Source: DASYLJ01 sp964432595 | GTDB taxonomy: Bacteria > Desulfobacterota > Binatia > DP-6 | Assembly (NCBI GenBank): GCA_964432595.1 | Contig: CAYSOF010000025.1 | Span: 35,422-99,421 of the forward strand | DNA: 64,000 nucleotides | Direction: 5' to 3' | Part shown: in pieces, positions 48,783-57,179 of the stretch | Layout: every line of letters starts with the position of its first letter | Numbering within the stretch: position 1 is the first letter of the stretch | Position numbers and translations under genes: made by a program | Notes under the pieces: model-generated | What the model saw: only the letters and a program-made list of their open reading frames with translations | Told to the model about the DNA's origin: nothing | The model's database searches: none

Positions 48783-50048
48783 ATGCGTCGTGTCCTGTCC
48801 GTCATCTGTCTCACGCTGGTGGCCTGCGGCGGCGAGCCCGAGAAGTCCGCCGGCTCCGCACCCGTCGCAGCGGCCCCCACCCCCGCCGCGCCGGCTCCCA
48901 CCGCAGCGGCGGGACCACGTCGCGACGCGCTCGACGGCGGCCCGTTCCCGGCGTTGCTGGTGGCGCAGGCGCAGTTCGTCCAGAAGCCCGGCGGCGGCGG
49001 GACGGTCCCGGGCCCCGCGAAGCTGCTCATCGTGCGGCAGACCCCGCAGGGCTGGAAGACGGTCGTCCTCGAGGACCCGGACAGCAACGTCCTGCACAAG
49101 GCGATGCCGTGGAACGACACGCTCCTCACGATCGGCGGCAACCAGGCGCTGCTGCGGACGTGGAAGTTCGCCGACGGCAAGTGGATCGCCGACACGCACT
49201 GGAATCCGAAGTTCGGCGGCAAGTTCGACCGCCTGCGCGACATCGAGCACGGTGACGTCGACGGCGACGGCAAGCAGGAGCTGGTCATCGCCACGCACGA
49301 TCAGGGCGCCATCGCCGTGGTCCACCCCGACGAGAGTTGGCGCATCGAGGAGATCGACCGCACGCCGAACACGTTCGTGCACGAGATCGAGATCGGCGAC
49401 GTCGACGGCGACGGCGTCGCGGAGTTCTTCGCCACGCCGAGCGCGCCGAACAAGCTCGATCAGGAGCAGCCGGGCGAGGTCAGCATGTACAAGCACGGCG
49501 CCGACGGCTGGAAGAAGTCCATCGTCGACGCGCCGGGCGACACGCATGCGAAGGAAGTGCTCGCCGCCGACGTCGACAAGGACGGCGTCGCCGAGGTGTA
49601 CGTCGTGTGGGAGGGGGCGATCGGACAGGGAGGGACGCTCGTCCGTCCCGTGACGGTGAAGCAGTACCGCTGGAAGGACGGGAAGTTCGAGGGCACCGAG
49701 GTCGCTACCGTACCGGATCGGCAGATGCGCGCGATCACCGCGGGCGACGTGAACGGCGACGGCACGATCGATCTCGTCGCCGGCGCGATGACGTCGGGGC
49801 TCTGGCTCTTCGAGCAGACGCCGAGCGGCTGGAAGAAGACGCTGATCGACGCCGGCTCCGCGGGCTTCGAGCATCCGGTGCACCTCGCGGACCTCGACGG
49901 CGACGGCACGCTCGAGCTCTACGTCGCGTCCGAGGATCAAAACGAGCTGCGGCGCTACGTGTGGAAGAACGGCGCGTGGGAGAAGTCCGTGGTGAGCCCG
50001 CTGGTGAAGGGCGACATCACCTGGAACGTCGACCACGGCAGGTTCTGA
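48783..50048 (+). CDS. FG-GAP/VCBS-repeat lipoprotein
   Basis: A 421-residue lipoprotein with lipobox LTLVACGG (Cys ~14), a Pro/Ala-rich linker, then repeats with Ca-binding loops: GDVDGDGKQELVIATHDQGA, GDVDGDGVAEFFATPSA, ADVDKDGVAEVYVVWEG, GDVNGDGTIDLVAGAMTS and ADLDGDGTLELYVASED. These form a seven-bladed-propeller-like fold as in integrin-type proteins. GGAGG lies seven bases before ATG 48783. Surface or periplasmic; ligand unknown. Confidence 0.75.
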   Translation: MRRVLSVICLTLVACGGEPEKSAGSAPVAAAPTPAAPAPTAAAGPRRDALDGGPFPALLVAQAQFVQKPGGGGTVPGPAKLLIVRQTPQGWKTVVLEDPDSNVLHKAMPWNDTLLTIGGNQALLRTWKFADGKWIADTHWNPKFGGKFDRLRDIEHGDVDGDGKQELVIATHDQGAIAVVHPDESWRIEEIDRTPNTFVHEIEIGDVDGDGVAEFFATPSAPNKLDQEQPGEVSMYKHGADGWKKSIVDAPGDTHAKEVLAADVDKDGVAEVYVVWEGAIGQGGTLVRPVTVKQYRWKDGKFEGTEVATVPDRQMRAITAGDVNGDGTIDLVAGAMTSGLWLFEQTPSGWKKTLIDAGSAGFEHPVHLADLDGDGTLELYVASEDQNELRRYVWKNGAWEKSVVSPLVKGDITWNVDHGRF

Positions 50049-50049
50049 T

Positions 50050-51129
50050 TCAGGGCGATTCGAAGAACCGATGTAGCGCCGGCGGCAGCGTACGCGGATC
50101 CGGCAGCGCGGGGAGCGCCGCGCCCGGGTCGACGCCGCTGAACGTGTTCCAGAAGAGCAGCGTGCGGTTGCGGTACGGCGGCGTGCCGGCGAGGTGCAGC
50201 AGTGCCGCGAGGCACTTCGCCGTGTACGTCGTCTCGAGCCCGATGCCCTCGAGGCGGCCGAGGAGATCGCGTGCCTCCTCGGCCGCCGGCGTGGGCGCGC
50301 CGTAGCCCGGCCCCACGAAGTCGCGCACGACGTCGAAGTCGCCGGCGTCGATCGCGACGGCGGGCACGTCGGGCGCCAGGCGCCGCGCGCACGCGCGTGC
50401 GAGCCGGGCGAGCCGCGCGGGTGACGGCGGCAGGATGTCGGTGACGAGCACGCCGACGACGCGCGTGCGGAGGCCGGCGAGCCGCAGGCCGAGTGCCAGC
50501 CCGGCCAGCGTGCCGCCGCTGCCGAGCGGCACGAAGATCGCGTCCGGCTCGGGCATCGTGCCGGACGCCACCTGCGCCGCCAGCTCGAGCGCGGCGTTCA
50601 CGTAGCCCGCGCTGCCGACGGCCGACGTGCCGCCGGTCGGAACGATGGCGGGCACGTCGCCACGCAGACGGCCGCGCGCCAGCAGCAGCAGGCCGCGGCG
50701 GACGACGTCGCCGACGTTGCGGGCGAGATGGATCTCCGCGCCGTAGGCGTGATCCAGCAGCAGGCAGCGTCGGACGTGCGCCGTCACCGGCTGTGGGATG
50801 AGCACGAGGATGGTCCGCAAGCCGACCGCGCGCGCGCAGATCGTCGTCGCGAGCCCGTGGTGCGTGCCGATGCCGCCGAACGTCATCACGCTGCGCCGCC
50901 CGGCCGCCTGCGCCGCGCCGAGGAGGAACTCGAGCTTGCGGGGCTTGTTGCCGCCGTACAGCGTGCCGCTCATGTCGTCGCGCTTGATCCAGAGCCGCGC
51001 GATGCCGCGCTCGCGGCCGAGCCGCTCGAGCGGCTCGATCGGCGTCGGCAGCGTCGTCAGCGTCACGCGCGGCAGCCGGGACGCGAGGCCGGGAAAGCGC
51101 TCGAGCAGGGGCGGAGGCGAAGGCGTCAC
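50050..51129 (-). CDS. PLP-dependent D-cysteine desulfhydrase/ACC deaminase family enzyme
   Basis: A 359-residue enzyme. IKRDDMSGTLYGGNKPRKLE holds the PLP Lys (K62, GGNKxRK); VMTFGGIGTHHGLATTICAR, PTGGTSAVGSAGYVNAALEL and FVPLGSGGTLAGLALGLRLA are the cofactor-phosphate and substrate blocks. The family includes D-cysteine desulfhydrase, which gives pyruvate, H2S and ammonia, and ACC deaminase. Position within a sulfur-gene region favours the former, as inference. GTG 51129 gives the usual N terminus. Confidence 0.8.
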   Translation of the reverse strand: MTPSPPPLLERFPGLASRLPRVTLTTLPTPIEPLERLGRERGIARLWIKRDDMSGTLYGGNKPRKLEFLLGAAQAAGRRSVMTFGGIGTHHGLATTICARAVGLRTILVLIPQPVTAHVRRCLLLDHAYGAEIHLARNVGDVVRRGLLLLARGRLRGDVPAIVPTGGTSAVGSAGYVNAALELAAQVASGTMPEPDAIFVPLGSGGTLAGLALGLRLAGLRTRVVGVLVTDILPPSPARLARLARACARRLAPDVPAVAIDAGDFDVVRDFVGPGYGAPTPAAEEARDLLGRLEGIGLETTYTAKCLAALLHLAGTPPYRNRTLLFWNTFSGVDPGAALPALPDPRTLPPALHRFFESP

Positions 51130-51401
51130 GCGCGTCGCATAGCACGCCGTCGCGCGATCTCGCGCTGCGGACGCGCGCACGCGACGCGACCGCATGCGCC
51201 ATCCTCCGGGCGACGCCGGGTCACACCGGGGATGCGGTCGTGACTCGGCTGGCGTTGCAGGTGCGCCCCTGCACGAGCGATGCCTGGTACCTTCGTCGCG
51301 TGCCGTCGCGCGGAGGCGCACGATCTTCGACGCACACGCGGCGACTTCGCCGGACGATGCCAGACCTCACAGCAGATTCAGGGTGTTAGGCGGTATTTTT
51401 C

Positions 51402-51430
51402 TTGACAGCGCGTCGCGCGCTGACATACCC
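51402..51430 (+). promoter_or_regulatory. TTGACA promoter upstream of the sulfatase-like gene
   Basis: TTGACA (51402-51407), preceded by TATTTTTC, lies 17 bases before ATACCC (51425-51430). The start would be near 51437 with the ATG at 51440, giving an almost leaderless message. The rest of 51130-51401 holds no gene or motif I can support. Confidence 0.4.
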
Positions 51431-51439
51431 GTTGCCGCC

Positions 51440-53725
51440 ATGTGTCGTCGCGTCATACCGGCTTTCGTATGGATTTGGGTACTGCTCAGTGGATACGTGG
51501 CAGGTGACGCGAACGCCCGCGCCCGGTTCGTGAAAGACATCCTGGGCTGCGAACCGCCGAGCATCTTCTACTCGAACCGCCACATCCCCGGACGACCGCC
51601 GTGTTGTGCGACGATCCCTGGGCGATGCGAAGGCCTGGAGTCGTGCCCCGAGACCGGCATCTGTCCCGGCTCCGGGCGGCAGTGCGTGCCCGAGCCCGGC
51701 CCGACGCGACCGAACATCCTGCTCTTCATCGCCGACGACGTCGGCGCGTGTCATTACGGCTTCAACGGCGAGTGCCGGAGCGCCGAGACGGGCACGCCGC
51801 TGCCGGCTCCCCTGACGCCGAACCTCGACGCGCTCGCGGCCGGTGCCACCGTGTTCCCCATCGCGCACAACACCGCGGCGTGGTGCTACCCGTCGCTCAA
51901 CAGCATGTTGACGGGCCGATTCCAGCGCAGCTTCGACGGCAACCGCTCGGCGATCGGCGAGCGGTTCGCGACGCTGCCCCGGGAGCTGCGGTCACTCGGA
52001 CGGCATCCCGACATCCCGGTGGATCCGTACGACGCGACGATGCGCGTCGGCGGATACTGCACCTACCTCGGCGGGAAGTTCACCGGGTCCGCTGGTGAGC
52101 CCGGATTCGACAGCGGGGGCCGCGGCGGCAGCCAGCGGCTCGGGCGCCTGTTCTGTTCCGGCGGCGGCGACGGCGTCGCTCCCAAGTGCGGCAGCGAGCG
52201 GAGCAACACCTACGACCCGCTCCAGGTGGTGAACATGCGCGAGCTGCTGCAGTTCATCGACTCGATGATCCATCCCATCCCGGGCAGTCCGGGGTCCTAC
52301 GGCGTCCAGCCGTGGTTCGCGTGGTACGCGCCGCGGGTGCCGCACCAGCCCCTGCGCGCGCCGTTCGACGTCGAGAACTATCTGTTCGGGACGGACGCCC
52401 TGCGACGCGGCGGCATGTTCAACCTCGGCAAGTTCTGCGACGGCGCCGACTGCGCGCCGGTCGTGCGCGCGTTCGAGGAAGTCAGCTTCGGCACGGTGCG
52501 CGAGTTCTACGCCAGCATGTGGTGGATGGACGACAACATGCGCGAGATCCGCAAGTTCCTCACGCGCGCCGGGCAGCCGCACTGCATCGGGCGGACGGGC
52601 GAGGGACGCTACGAGGTGCCCACCCCCGGGGCGTGCAACGGGACGTGGGCGACCAACATCGCACCCGACGTCGCCGGCAACACGGTGATCATGTACCTCG
52701 CGGACAACGGCTGGCACATGCCGAACTCGAAGCATCACTTCGCGGAGAACGGCTACCGCACGACCTTGATGGTCTATGATCCGCGCACGCTCGAGGCGCC
52801 GCCGTCGGAGATGGCCGCCGACGTGCCGTCCGGTGAGCCGTATCGGAGTCCGGCGCTCGCGCACAGCACGGACATCCTGCCGACGGCGCTCGGTCTCGCG
52901 CTCGGCTCGCCCGAACCGCTGCCGTGCCCGACCAGCGGAACCGACAAGACCCCATGCGACGGGCGCGACCTGCGTGCGCATCTGATCAACAATCCCGGCG
53001 GCCCGGCACCGTCGGGCGAGCTCCGTCGAGCGTTGTGCGGCCATCACACGCAGCGTGCGACGAACGCGTCGCGCCAGCGCTACCTGCTCACGCGGCCCGA
53101 AAGCGTCGGCCGCTGCGTGCCGGCGGATACGGCGGCGTGCGGGTCGAGCGACGACTGCGACGCGGGTGCGGCCTGCATCGGTGGCCGCTGCGTCGGAACC
53201 GCGGCGAACGGCTGCAGCGCCACGTCGCAGTGCGAGGCGGGCTCCGTGTGCCTCGCCGGACGGTGCCGGCCCGCGCCGGCGTGCATCGACGACTCGACCT
53301 GTGCCGACCTCCTGCCCGGACAGGACGCGACCTGCGAGGCGAAGGGCCAGGGCTGGTGCCGGAACGCGCCGAACCAGGCGTGCGGCAGCGCGTCGGAGTG
53401 TCCGGCCTGCCCGACGATCAACGGCGCCGAGGTGCCATGCCACCGCGTGTGCGAGCCGCGTGTCCTGAAGCTGTATCTCTCGACCGGCAGCTCGCCGAAT
53501 CTCGTCGACCTGTTCGCGGATCCCGACGAGAAGGGGCGCTACACCGGACCCAACGATCCCGCGAAGACGCTGATCCAGCAGATGTCGTCGATGACCGGCC
53601 CGTACGGGAAGACCGTTCGCAACATGAATTGCTGCATCGACGACTGGTGGCCGGAGGGCGCACGCGGCGGGACGCTGTGCACGGGGGCTGCGTCGTGTCC
53701 CGCCGACCTCACGTGCAACCAGTGA
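51440..53725 (+). CDS. secreted sulfatase-like protein with Cys-rich C-terminal repeats
   Basis: A 761-residue protein with a signal peptide (PAFVWIWVLLSGYVAG). RPNILLFIADDVGACHYGF is the N-terminal metal-binding block of sulfatases, and NTVIMYLADNGWHMPNSKHH the second metal site. The active-site box reads CYPSLNSMLTGR (Cys149), while the consensus is CxPSRxxxLTGR: the Arg is Leu, so conversion to formylglycine or activity may be altered. Residues ~550-700 carry Cys-rich repeats (CGSSDDCDAGAACIGGRC, CSATSQCEAGSVCLAGRC). Extracytoplasmic; substrate unknown. Confidence 0.78.
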   Translation: MCRRVIPAFVWIWVLLSGYVAGDANARARFVKDILGCEPPSIFYSNRHIPGRPPCCATIPGRCEGLESCPETGICPGSGRQCVPEPGPTRPNILLFIADDVGACHYGFNGECRSAETGTPLPAPLTPNLDALAAGATVFPIAHNTAAWCYPSLNSMLTGRFQRSFDGNRSAIGERFATLPRELRSLGRHPDIPVDPYDATMRVGGYCTYLGGKFTGSAGEPGFDSGGRGGSQRLGRLFCSGGGDGVAPKCGSERSNTYDPLQVVNMRELLQFIDSMIHPIPGSPGSYGVQPWFAWYAPRVPHQPLRAPFDVENYLFGTDALRRGGMFNLGKFCDGADCAPVVRAFEEVSFGTVREFYASMWWMDDNMREIRKFLTRAGQPHCIGRTGEGRYEVPTPGACNGTWATNIAPDVAGNTVIMYLADNGWHMPNSKHHFAENGYRTTLMVYDPRTLEAPPSEMAADVPSGEPYRSPALAHSTDILPTALGLALGSPEPLPCPTSGTDKTPCDGRDLRAHLINNPGGPAPSGELRRALCGHHTQRATNASRQRYLLTRPESVGRCVPADTAACGSSDDCDAGAACIGGRCVGTAANGCSATSQCEAGSVCLAGRCRPAPACIDDSTCADLLPGQDATCEAKGQGWCRNAPNQACGSASECPACPTINGAEVPCHRVCEPRVLKLYLSTGSSPNLVDLFADPDEKGRYTGPNDPAKTLIQQMSSMTGPYGKTVRNMNCCIDDWWPEGARGGTLCTGAASCPADLTCNQ

Positions 53726-53737
53726 TGCGCGCGCGTG

Positions 53738-54721
53738 TCACCAGCCGCGTAGGTCGACCGGCCACGTCTCGATGACGCGGTCGCCGTCGACCACGTGCAG
53801 CCGTGCGTGGTACGCGACCGTCGGGTCGACGTGGGCGGGCCAGAGCCTGATGCGGGCGCCGACGGCCGGCGGCGACGTCGCGGCGAACGTCGTGTGCTCG
53901 TCGGAGCAGAACCAGACCGTCGCGTCGTCGATCGTCGGGTTGCCGTGGTCCATGCCGTGGGACTTGAGGCCGGCGTCGGCGACGGCGTGTGTCGGGCTCA
54001 CGGAGACGATCGTCGACAGGATCGAGAGCGCGGGACGGAACGGCAGGTCGAGCTTCGCGTAGGCGGTGTCCATCAGCGCGTACGAGCCTGCCTGGATCTC
54101 CGTTGCCGTCGTGTTGATGTCCCACGTGCCGGTGCCGCCCGCGGAGACCAGGTCGCCGCCGACGTCCGCGTGCGCGCGCTGCAGCAGCGCCATCGCGTCG
54201 GCGCAGAGCTCCGTCCGCCGCGCGCGATCGGGGAGCAGCATGCAATGGCCCTCGTAGCCCATCACGCCGCGTACGGTGAGGCCGCGCGCCCGCGCTTCGT
54301 CCGCGAGGCGACCGGCGTCCTCGGGCGCGCAGCCGCAGCGCGGCAGGCCGACGGCGACGTCGATCACGACCTCGCGCACGCCGCCGGCGCGCGCGGCGGC
54401 GATCGTCGCCGCCGAATCGACGGCGACGGTGACGCGCGCGTCGAGCCGCCCCAGGCGGGAGGCGTCCAGCACCTCGTTGGCGAGCAGCAGGTCGTCGCCG
54501 AGCCCGGCGGCCGCCATGCCTTCGACCTCGCGGATCGTCGCGCAGGTGAAGCCGCGATTGCCGAGTCGTGCCTGACGGTGCGCCAGTGCGGTGCACTTGT
54601 GCGCCTTCACGTGCGGGCGAAGACGCGGACCGGGCAGCGCGGTCGCCAGCGTGCGCAGGTTCGCGTCGAGCGTGGCGGCGTCGACGAGGAGCGCGGGCGT
54701 CGGCAGGTCATGGATCGTCAT
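53738..54721 (-). CDS. PLP enzyme of the D-threonine aldolase/D-serine dehydratase family
   Basis: A 327-residue alanine-racemase-fold enzyme. DLPTPALLVDAATLDANLRT and LRPHVKAHKCTALAHRQARL (PLP Lys in HVKAHK) mark the N-terminal barrel. The C-terminal domain ends DHGNPTIDDATVWFCSDEHT, whose His and Cys in HxxxC-type positions bind Zn in D-serine dehydratases. ATG 54721 overlaps the crcB stop. It acts on a D-hydroxyamino acid; which one is not certain. Confidence 0.8.
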   Translation of the reverse strand: MTIHDLPTPALLVDAATLDANLRTLATALPGPRLRPHVKAHKCTALAHRQARLGNRGFTCATIREVEGMAAAGLGDDLLLANEVLDASRLGRLDARVTVAVDSAATIAAARAGGVREVVIDVAVGLPRCGCAPEDAGRLADEARARGLTVRGVMGYEGHCMLLPDRARRTELCADAMALLQRAHADVGGDLVSAGGTGTWDINTTATEIQAGSYALMDTAYAKLDLPFRPALSILSTIVSVSPTHAVADAGLKSHGMDHGNPTIDDATVWFCSDEHTTFAATSPPAVGARIRLWPAHVDPTVAYHARLHVVDGDRVIETWPVDLRGW

Positions 54722-55095
54722 GCGAGCGCGCGCCCCGTCCACAGGCCGAGCGCGACCACCGCGACGCCGATCACGATGCTCGCCGCCACGTAGCCGAGCG
54801 CCAGCAGAACGCTGCCCTCCTCGAGCAGGATCAGCGTCTCGAGGCCGAAGGTCGAGAACGTCGTGTAGGCGCCGAGGAAGCCGATCGCCAGCGCGGGACG
54901 CACGCCGGCGGGGACGACGCCCGCCTCGATCAGGCCCGCGAGCAGCCCGAGCAGGAAGCAGCCGCTGACGTTGATGCAGAACGTCGCATACGGCACCAGC
55001 GTGCCGAGGCGCTCCGACACGGCCGTCGCCACGAGCAGGCGAGCGATCGCCCCCGCCGATCCGCCGAGGCCGACCCAGACGAGCTGCGCGGTCAT
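54718..55095 (-). CDS. crcB: CrcB/Fluc fluoride channel
   Basis: A 125-residue protein with four membrane helices: VWVGLGGSAGAIARLLVATA, GTLVPYATFCINVSGCFLLG (the conserved N of INVSG), RPALAIGFLGAYTTFSTFGL (the fluoride-path TTFSTF) and a last hydrophobic helix. It exports fluoride as a dimer. No fluoride riboswitch was recognised upstream, where the Fur-family gene begins divergently 48 bases away. Confidence 0.9.
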   Translation of the reverse strand: MTAQLVWVGLGGSAGAIARLLVATAVSERLGTLVPYATFCINVSGCFLLGLLAGLIEAGVVPAGVRPALAIGFLGAYTTFSTFGLETLILLEEGSVLLALGYVAASIVIGVAVVALGLWTGRALA

Positions 55096-55143
55096 GCGTC
55101 GCCCGCGTTGCGGCCGGCAGCGGGCCACGATAGCTTCGCGCCC

Positions 55144-55596
55144 GTGCCGAAGCGGACGCCGTCCACCGCGCCGACCGAGCAGCTGCGCGCACGCATCCGG
55201 GGCGCGGGCCTGCGCAGCACCGGTCCCCGCATGTCGGTCCTGCGCGCGCTCGACGGCGCCAGCACGCCCGTCACGCACGCCCAGCTCGTGAACGACCTCG
55301 GCCCGGAGGGGTTCGATCGCGCGACCATCTATCGCAACCTGATCGATCTGACCGACGCGGGGCTCGTGACGCGCACCGACCTCGGCGACCACGTCTGGCG
55401 TTTCGAGCTGCGCCGCCCCGATGGCCGCTCGAGCCGCGACGGGGAGCATCCGCACTTCATGTGCACCGATTGTGGCACCGTGGCGTGTCTGCCCGGTGTG
55501 AGCGTGCGGATCAAGCCGGGGCCGGGATCGCCGCGCTCGCTGCGCCGGCGCGCCGTCGACATCCAGCTGAAGGGGCAGTGCGACCGCTGCGCGTGA
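55144..55596 (+). CDS. Fur-family metal-responsive regulator (Zur/Fur/PerR type)
   Basis: A 150-residue regulator. The winged helix has RIRGAGLRSTGPRMSVLRAL, HAQLVNDLGPEGFDRATIYR and NLIDLTDAGLVTR. HFMCTDCGTVACLP and the C-terminal QCDRCA give two CxxC pairs for the structural zinc. Start is a GTG at 55144. Two metal-linked TonB receptors in this window make it a candidate zinc or iron regulator; the metal cannot be chosen from sequence. Confidence 0.8.
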   Translation: MPKRTPSTAPTEQLRARIRGAGLRSTGPRMSVLRALDGASTPVTHAQLVNDLGPEGFDRATIYRNLIDLTDAGLVTRTDLGDHVWRFELRRPDGRSSRDGEHPHFMCTDCGTVACLPGVSVRIKPGPGSPRSLRRRAVDIQLKGQCDRCA

Positions 55597-55600
55597 CGGG

Positions 55601-56173
55601 ATGAGCCGGGCGTTCGTGACCATCGTGTCGGGGCTGCCGCGCTCCGGCACGTCCATGATGATGAAGATGCTCGAGGCCGGCGGCCTGCCGGTGATGACCG
55701 ACAACATCCGCACGGCCGACGAGGACAATCCGCGCGGCTACTACGAGTTCGAGCGGGTGAAGCAGATCGAGCACGACCAGGCCTGGCTGCCGGACGCGCG
55801 CGGCAAGGTCGTCAAGATGATCTCGGCGCTGCTGAAGCACCTGCCCGAGGGCTACGAGTACCGCGTCGTCTTCATGCGCCGGAAGCTCGAAGAGGTGATG
55901 GCGTCGCAGCGGCAGATGCTGATCCGACGCGGCAAGCCGGCCGACGCCAGCGGCGACGACAAGATGGCGACGTACTTCGCGCGCCACCTCGCACAGGTCG
56001 ACGCGTGGCTGGCCGAGCGCCCGCACTTCCAGGTGCTCGACGTCAGCTACAACGAGATGGTCGAGCGCCCCGCGGCGCACGCCGCCCGGATCGCCGATTT
56101 CCTCGGCGGCGATCTGGACGTCGAAAAGATGTCCGGCGTCGTGGCGGCGTCGCTGTACCGTCAGCGGAAGTAA
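55601..56173 (+). CDS. sulfotransferase-like P-loop protein
   Basis: A 190-residue protein. VSGLPRSGTSMMMKMLEAGG is the PAPS 5'-phosphate-binding loop of sulfotransferases, and EYRVVFMRRKLEEVMASQRQ corresponds to the 3'-phosphate-binding RxxxxxxxS region, here RRKLEEVMAS. It starts four bases after the Fur-family gene, so it is probably co-transcribed. It is shorter than classic sulfotransferases; the acceptor is unknown. Confidence 0.75.
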   Translation: MSRAFVTIVSGLPRSGTSMMMKMLEAGGLPVMTDNIRTADEDNPRGYYEFERVKQIEHDQAWLPDARGKVVKMISALLKHLPEGYEYRVVFMRRKLEEVMASQRQMLIRRGKPADASGDDKMATYFARHLAQVDAWLAERPHFQVLDVSYNEMVERPAAHAARIADFLGGDLDVEKMSGVVAASLYRQRK

Positions 56174-56253
56174 CCGACCGGAGCATACGGGTGGTTCGCA
56201 GCGAGCCGCCACACGCTCGCTGCTTCCCGAGCCAAGACATGGTCTTGGCTCGA

Positions 56254-56469
56254 TTATCTCGGCGCGGGCGCGCGGCGCATCAGCTCGGCGGCCTGCGCCT
56301 CGTCGAGGCGCTCGGCCTCGTCGATCAGCATGATCGGAATGTCGTCGATGATCTTGTACTTGAGCCGCGACGTCGGACAGAAGAGGAAGTTCTCCTGCTC
56401 GAAGTAGACGAGCGGCTGCTTCGACTCGGGACAGGCGAGGATGTCGAGGAGCTCCTTGTGCAATGCCAT
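56254..56469 (-). CDS. Trm112-like small protein with partly lost zinc ligands
   Basis: A 71-residue protein. ELLDILACPESKQPLVYFEQ, FLFCPTSRLKYKIIDDIPIM and LIDEAERLD match the Trm112/YcaR pattern. In the usual CPxC...CPxC arrangement the second Cys of each pair is Ser here (CPES, CPTS), so only two of four ligands remain. Family members activate methyltransferases or assist other proteins; role here unknown. Confidence 0.78.
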   Translation of the reverse strand: MALHKELLDILACPESKQPLVYFEQENFLFCPTSRLKYKIIDDIPIMLIDEAERLDEAQAAELMRRAPAPR

Positions 56470-56488
56470 GATCGTTCCTCGGCTCGCC

Positions 56489-56782
56489 TCAGTCCGACGA
56501 CGGGAGCGGCTTCGCTTCCTTGAGCTCCATCGGCTGTCCGTCGCAGCGCAGATCGCACGCGCCCGCCTTGTTGACGAGCACCTCGACGGCGCCGTCGGGC
56601 GATTTGTAGCGCTTGCCGAGCTGCAGCTGCCCGGTGCCCGGCGACGTTCCGTCGGGGAAGCTCCCCGTGTTCTTCATCACGAGCGCCGTGTCCCCGTCGC
56701 TCAGCGTGCCGGGACCGCCCTTCGTGACGATCATCTCGGCGCCGCCCGGCGTGACGTAGATCTTCCCGATCTGTGCAGGCAT
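56489..56782 (-). CDS. small protein with two desulfoferrodoxin-N-like modules
   Basis: A 97-residue cytoplasmic protein made of two related halves: GKIYVTPGGAEMIVTKGGPG and GKRYKSPDGAVEVLVNKAGA, the second ending GQPMELKEAKPLPSSD. The pattern resembles a small desulfoferrodoxin-N/rubredoxin-like family in which Cys residues are mostly lost; only CDLRC remains in the second module. Function unknown. It lies 19 bases upstream of the Trm112-like gene in the same direction. Confidence 0.6.
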   Translation of the reverse strand: MPAQIGKIYVTPGGAEMIVTKGGPGTLSDGDTALVMKNTGSFPDGTSPGTGQLQLGKRYKSPDGAVEVLVNKAGACDLRCDGQPMELKEAKPLPSSD

Positions 56783-56830
56783 CGCGGGTTCCCTAGCAGA
56801 GGCCGCCGACGGGGGAAAGCCGCGCCGGGC

Positions 56831-57118
56831 CTACTCGTGATTGCGATGATGCTCGCCGGGCGGCTGCCCTGGCGGCACCATCGGCTCGCCCGTCGGCTCC
56901 TCACGACGGGTGCGCGGCATCTGGCCCTCGCCGATGCCCGCGCCGGGCTCGCGACCGCCCGGACCGCCCATGGCCGGCGTGTCCGGGGAGGTCGGCTGGC
57001 CCGCGGGCGCGCCGCCCGTTCCCGTCGTGCCGCCCATCGGCTCGGCGGCCCGTGCGACGCCGGCCATCGCGAGCATCCCGGCGGTTGCGGCGAGCAATCG
57101 TGTCCATGCGATTCGCAT
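56831..57118 (-). CDS. small secreted low-complexity Gly/Pro-rich protein
   Basis: A 95-residue protein with a signal peptide (LLAATAGMLAMAGVARAAEP). The mature part is Gly/Pro/Thr-rich without domains (GGTTGTGGAPAGQPTSPDTP) and ends in HHRNHE. No family recognised. Its role is unknown. Confidence 0.5.
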   Translation of the reverse strand: MRIAWTRLLAATAGMLAMAGVARAAEPMGGTTGTGGAPAGQPTSPDTPAMGGPGGREPGAGIGEGQMPRTRREEPTGEPMVPPGQPPGEHHRNHE

Positions 57119-57179
57119 GCTCGTCCGCTATCCGACGCACGGAGCGCGTCAATTCCCGACGTCGCGCCGCCACGCGCCC

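Noticed and set aside
54718..55143. Fluoride riboswitch near crcB
   Set aside because: No matching conserved riboswitch pattern was recognised; the upstream space is only 48 bases before the divergent Fur-family gene.
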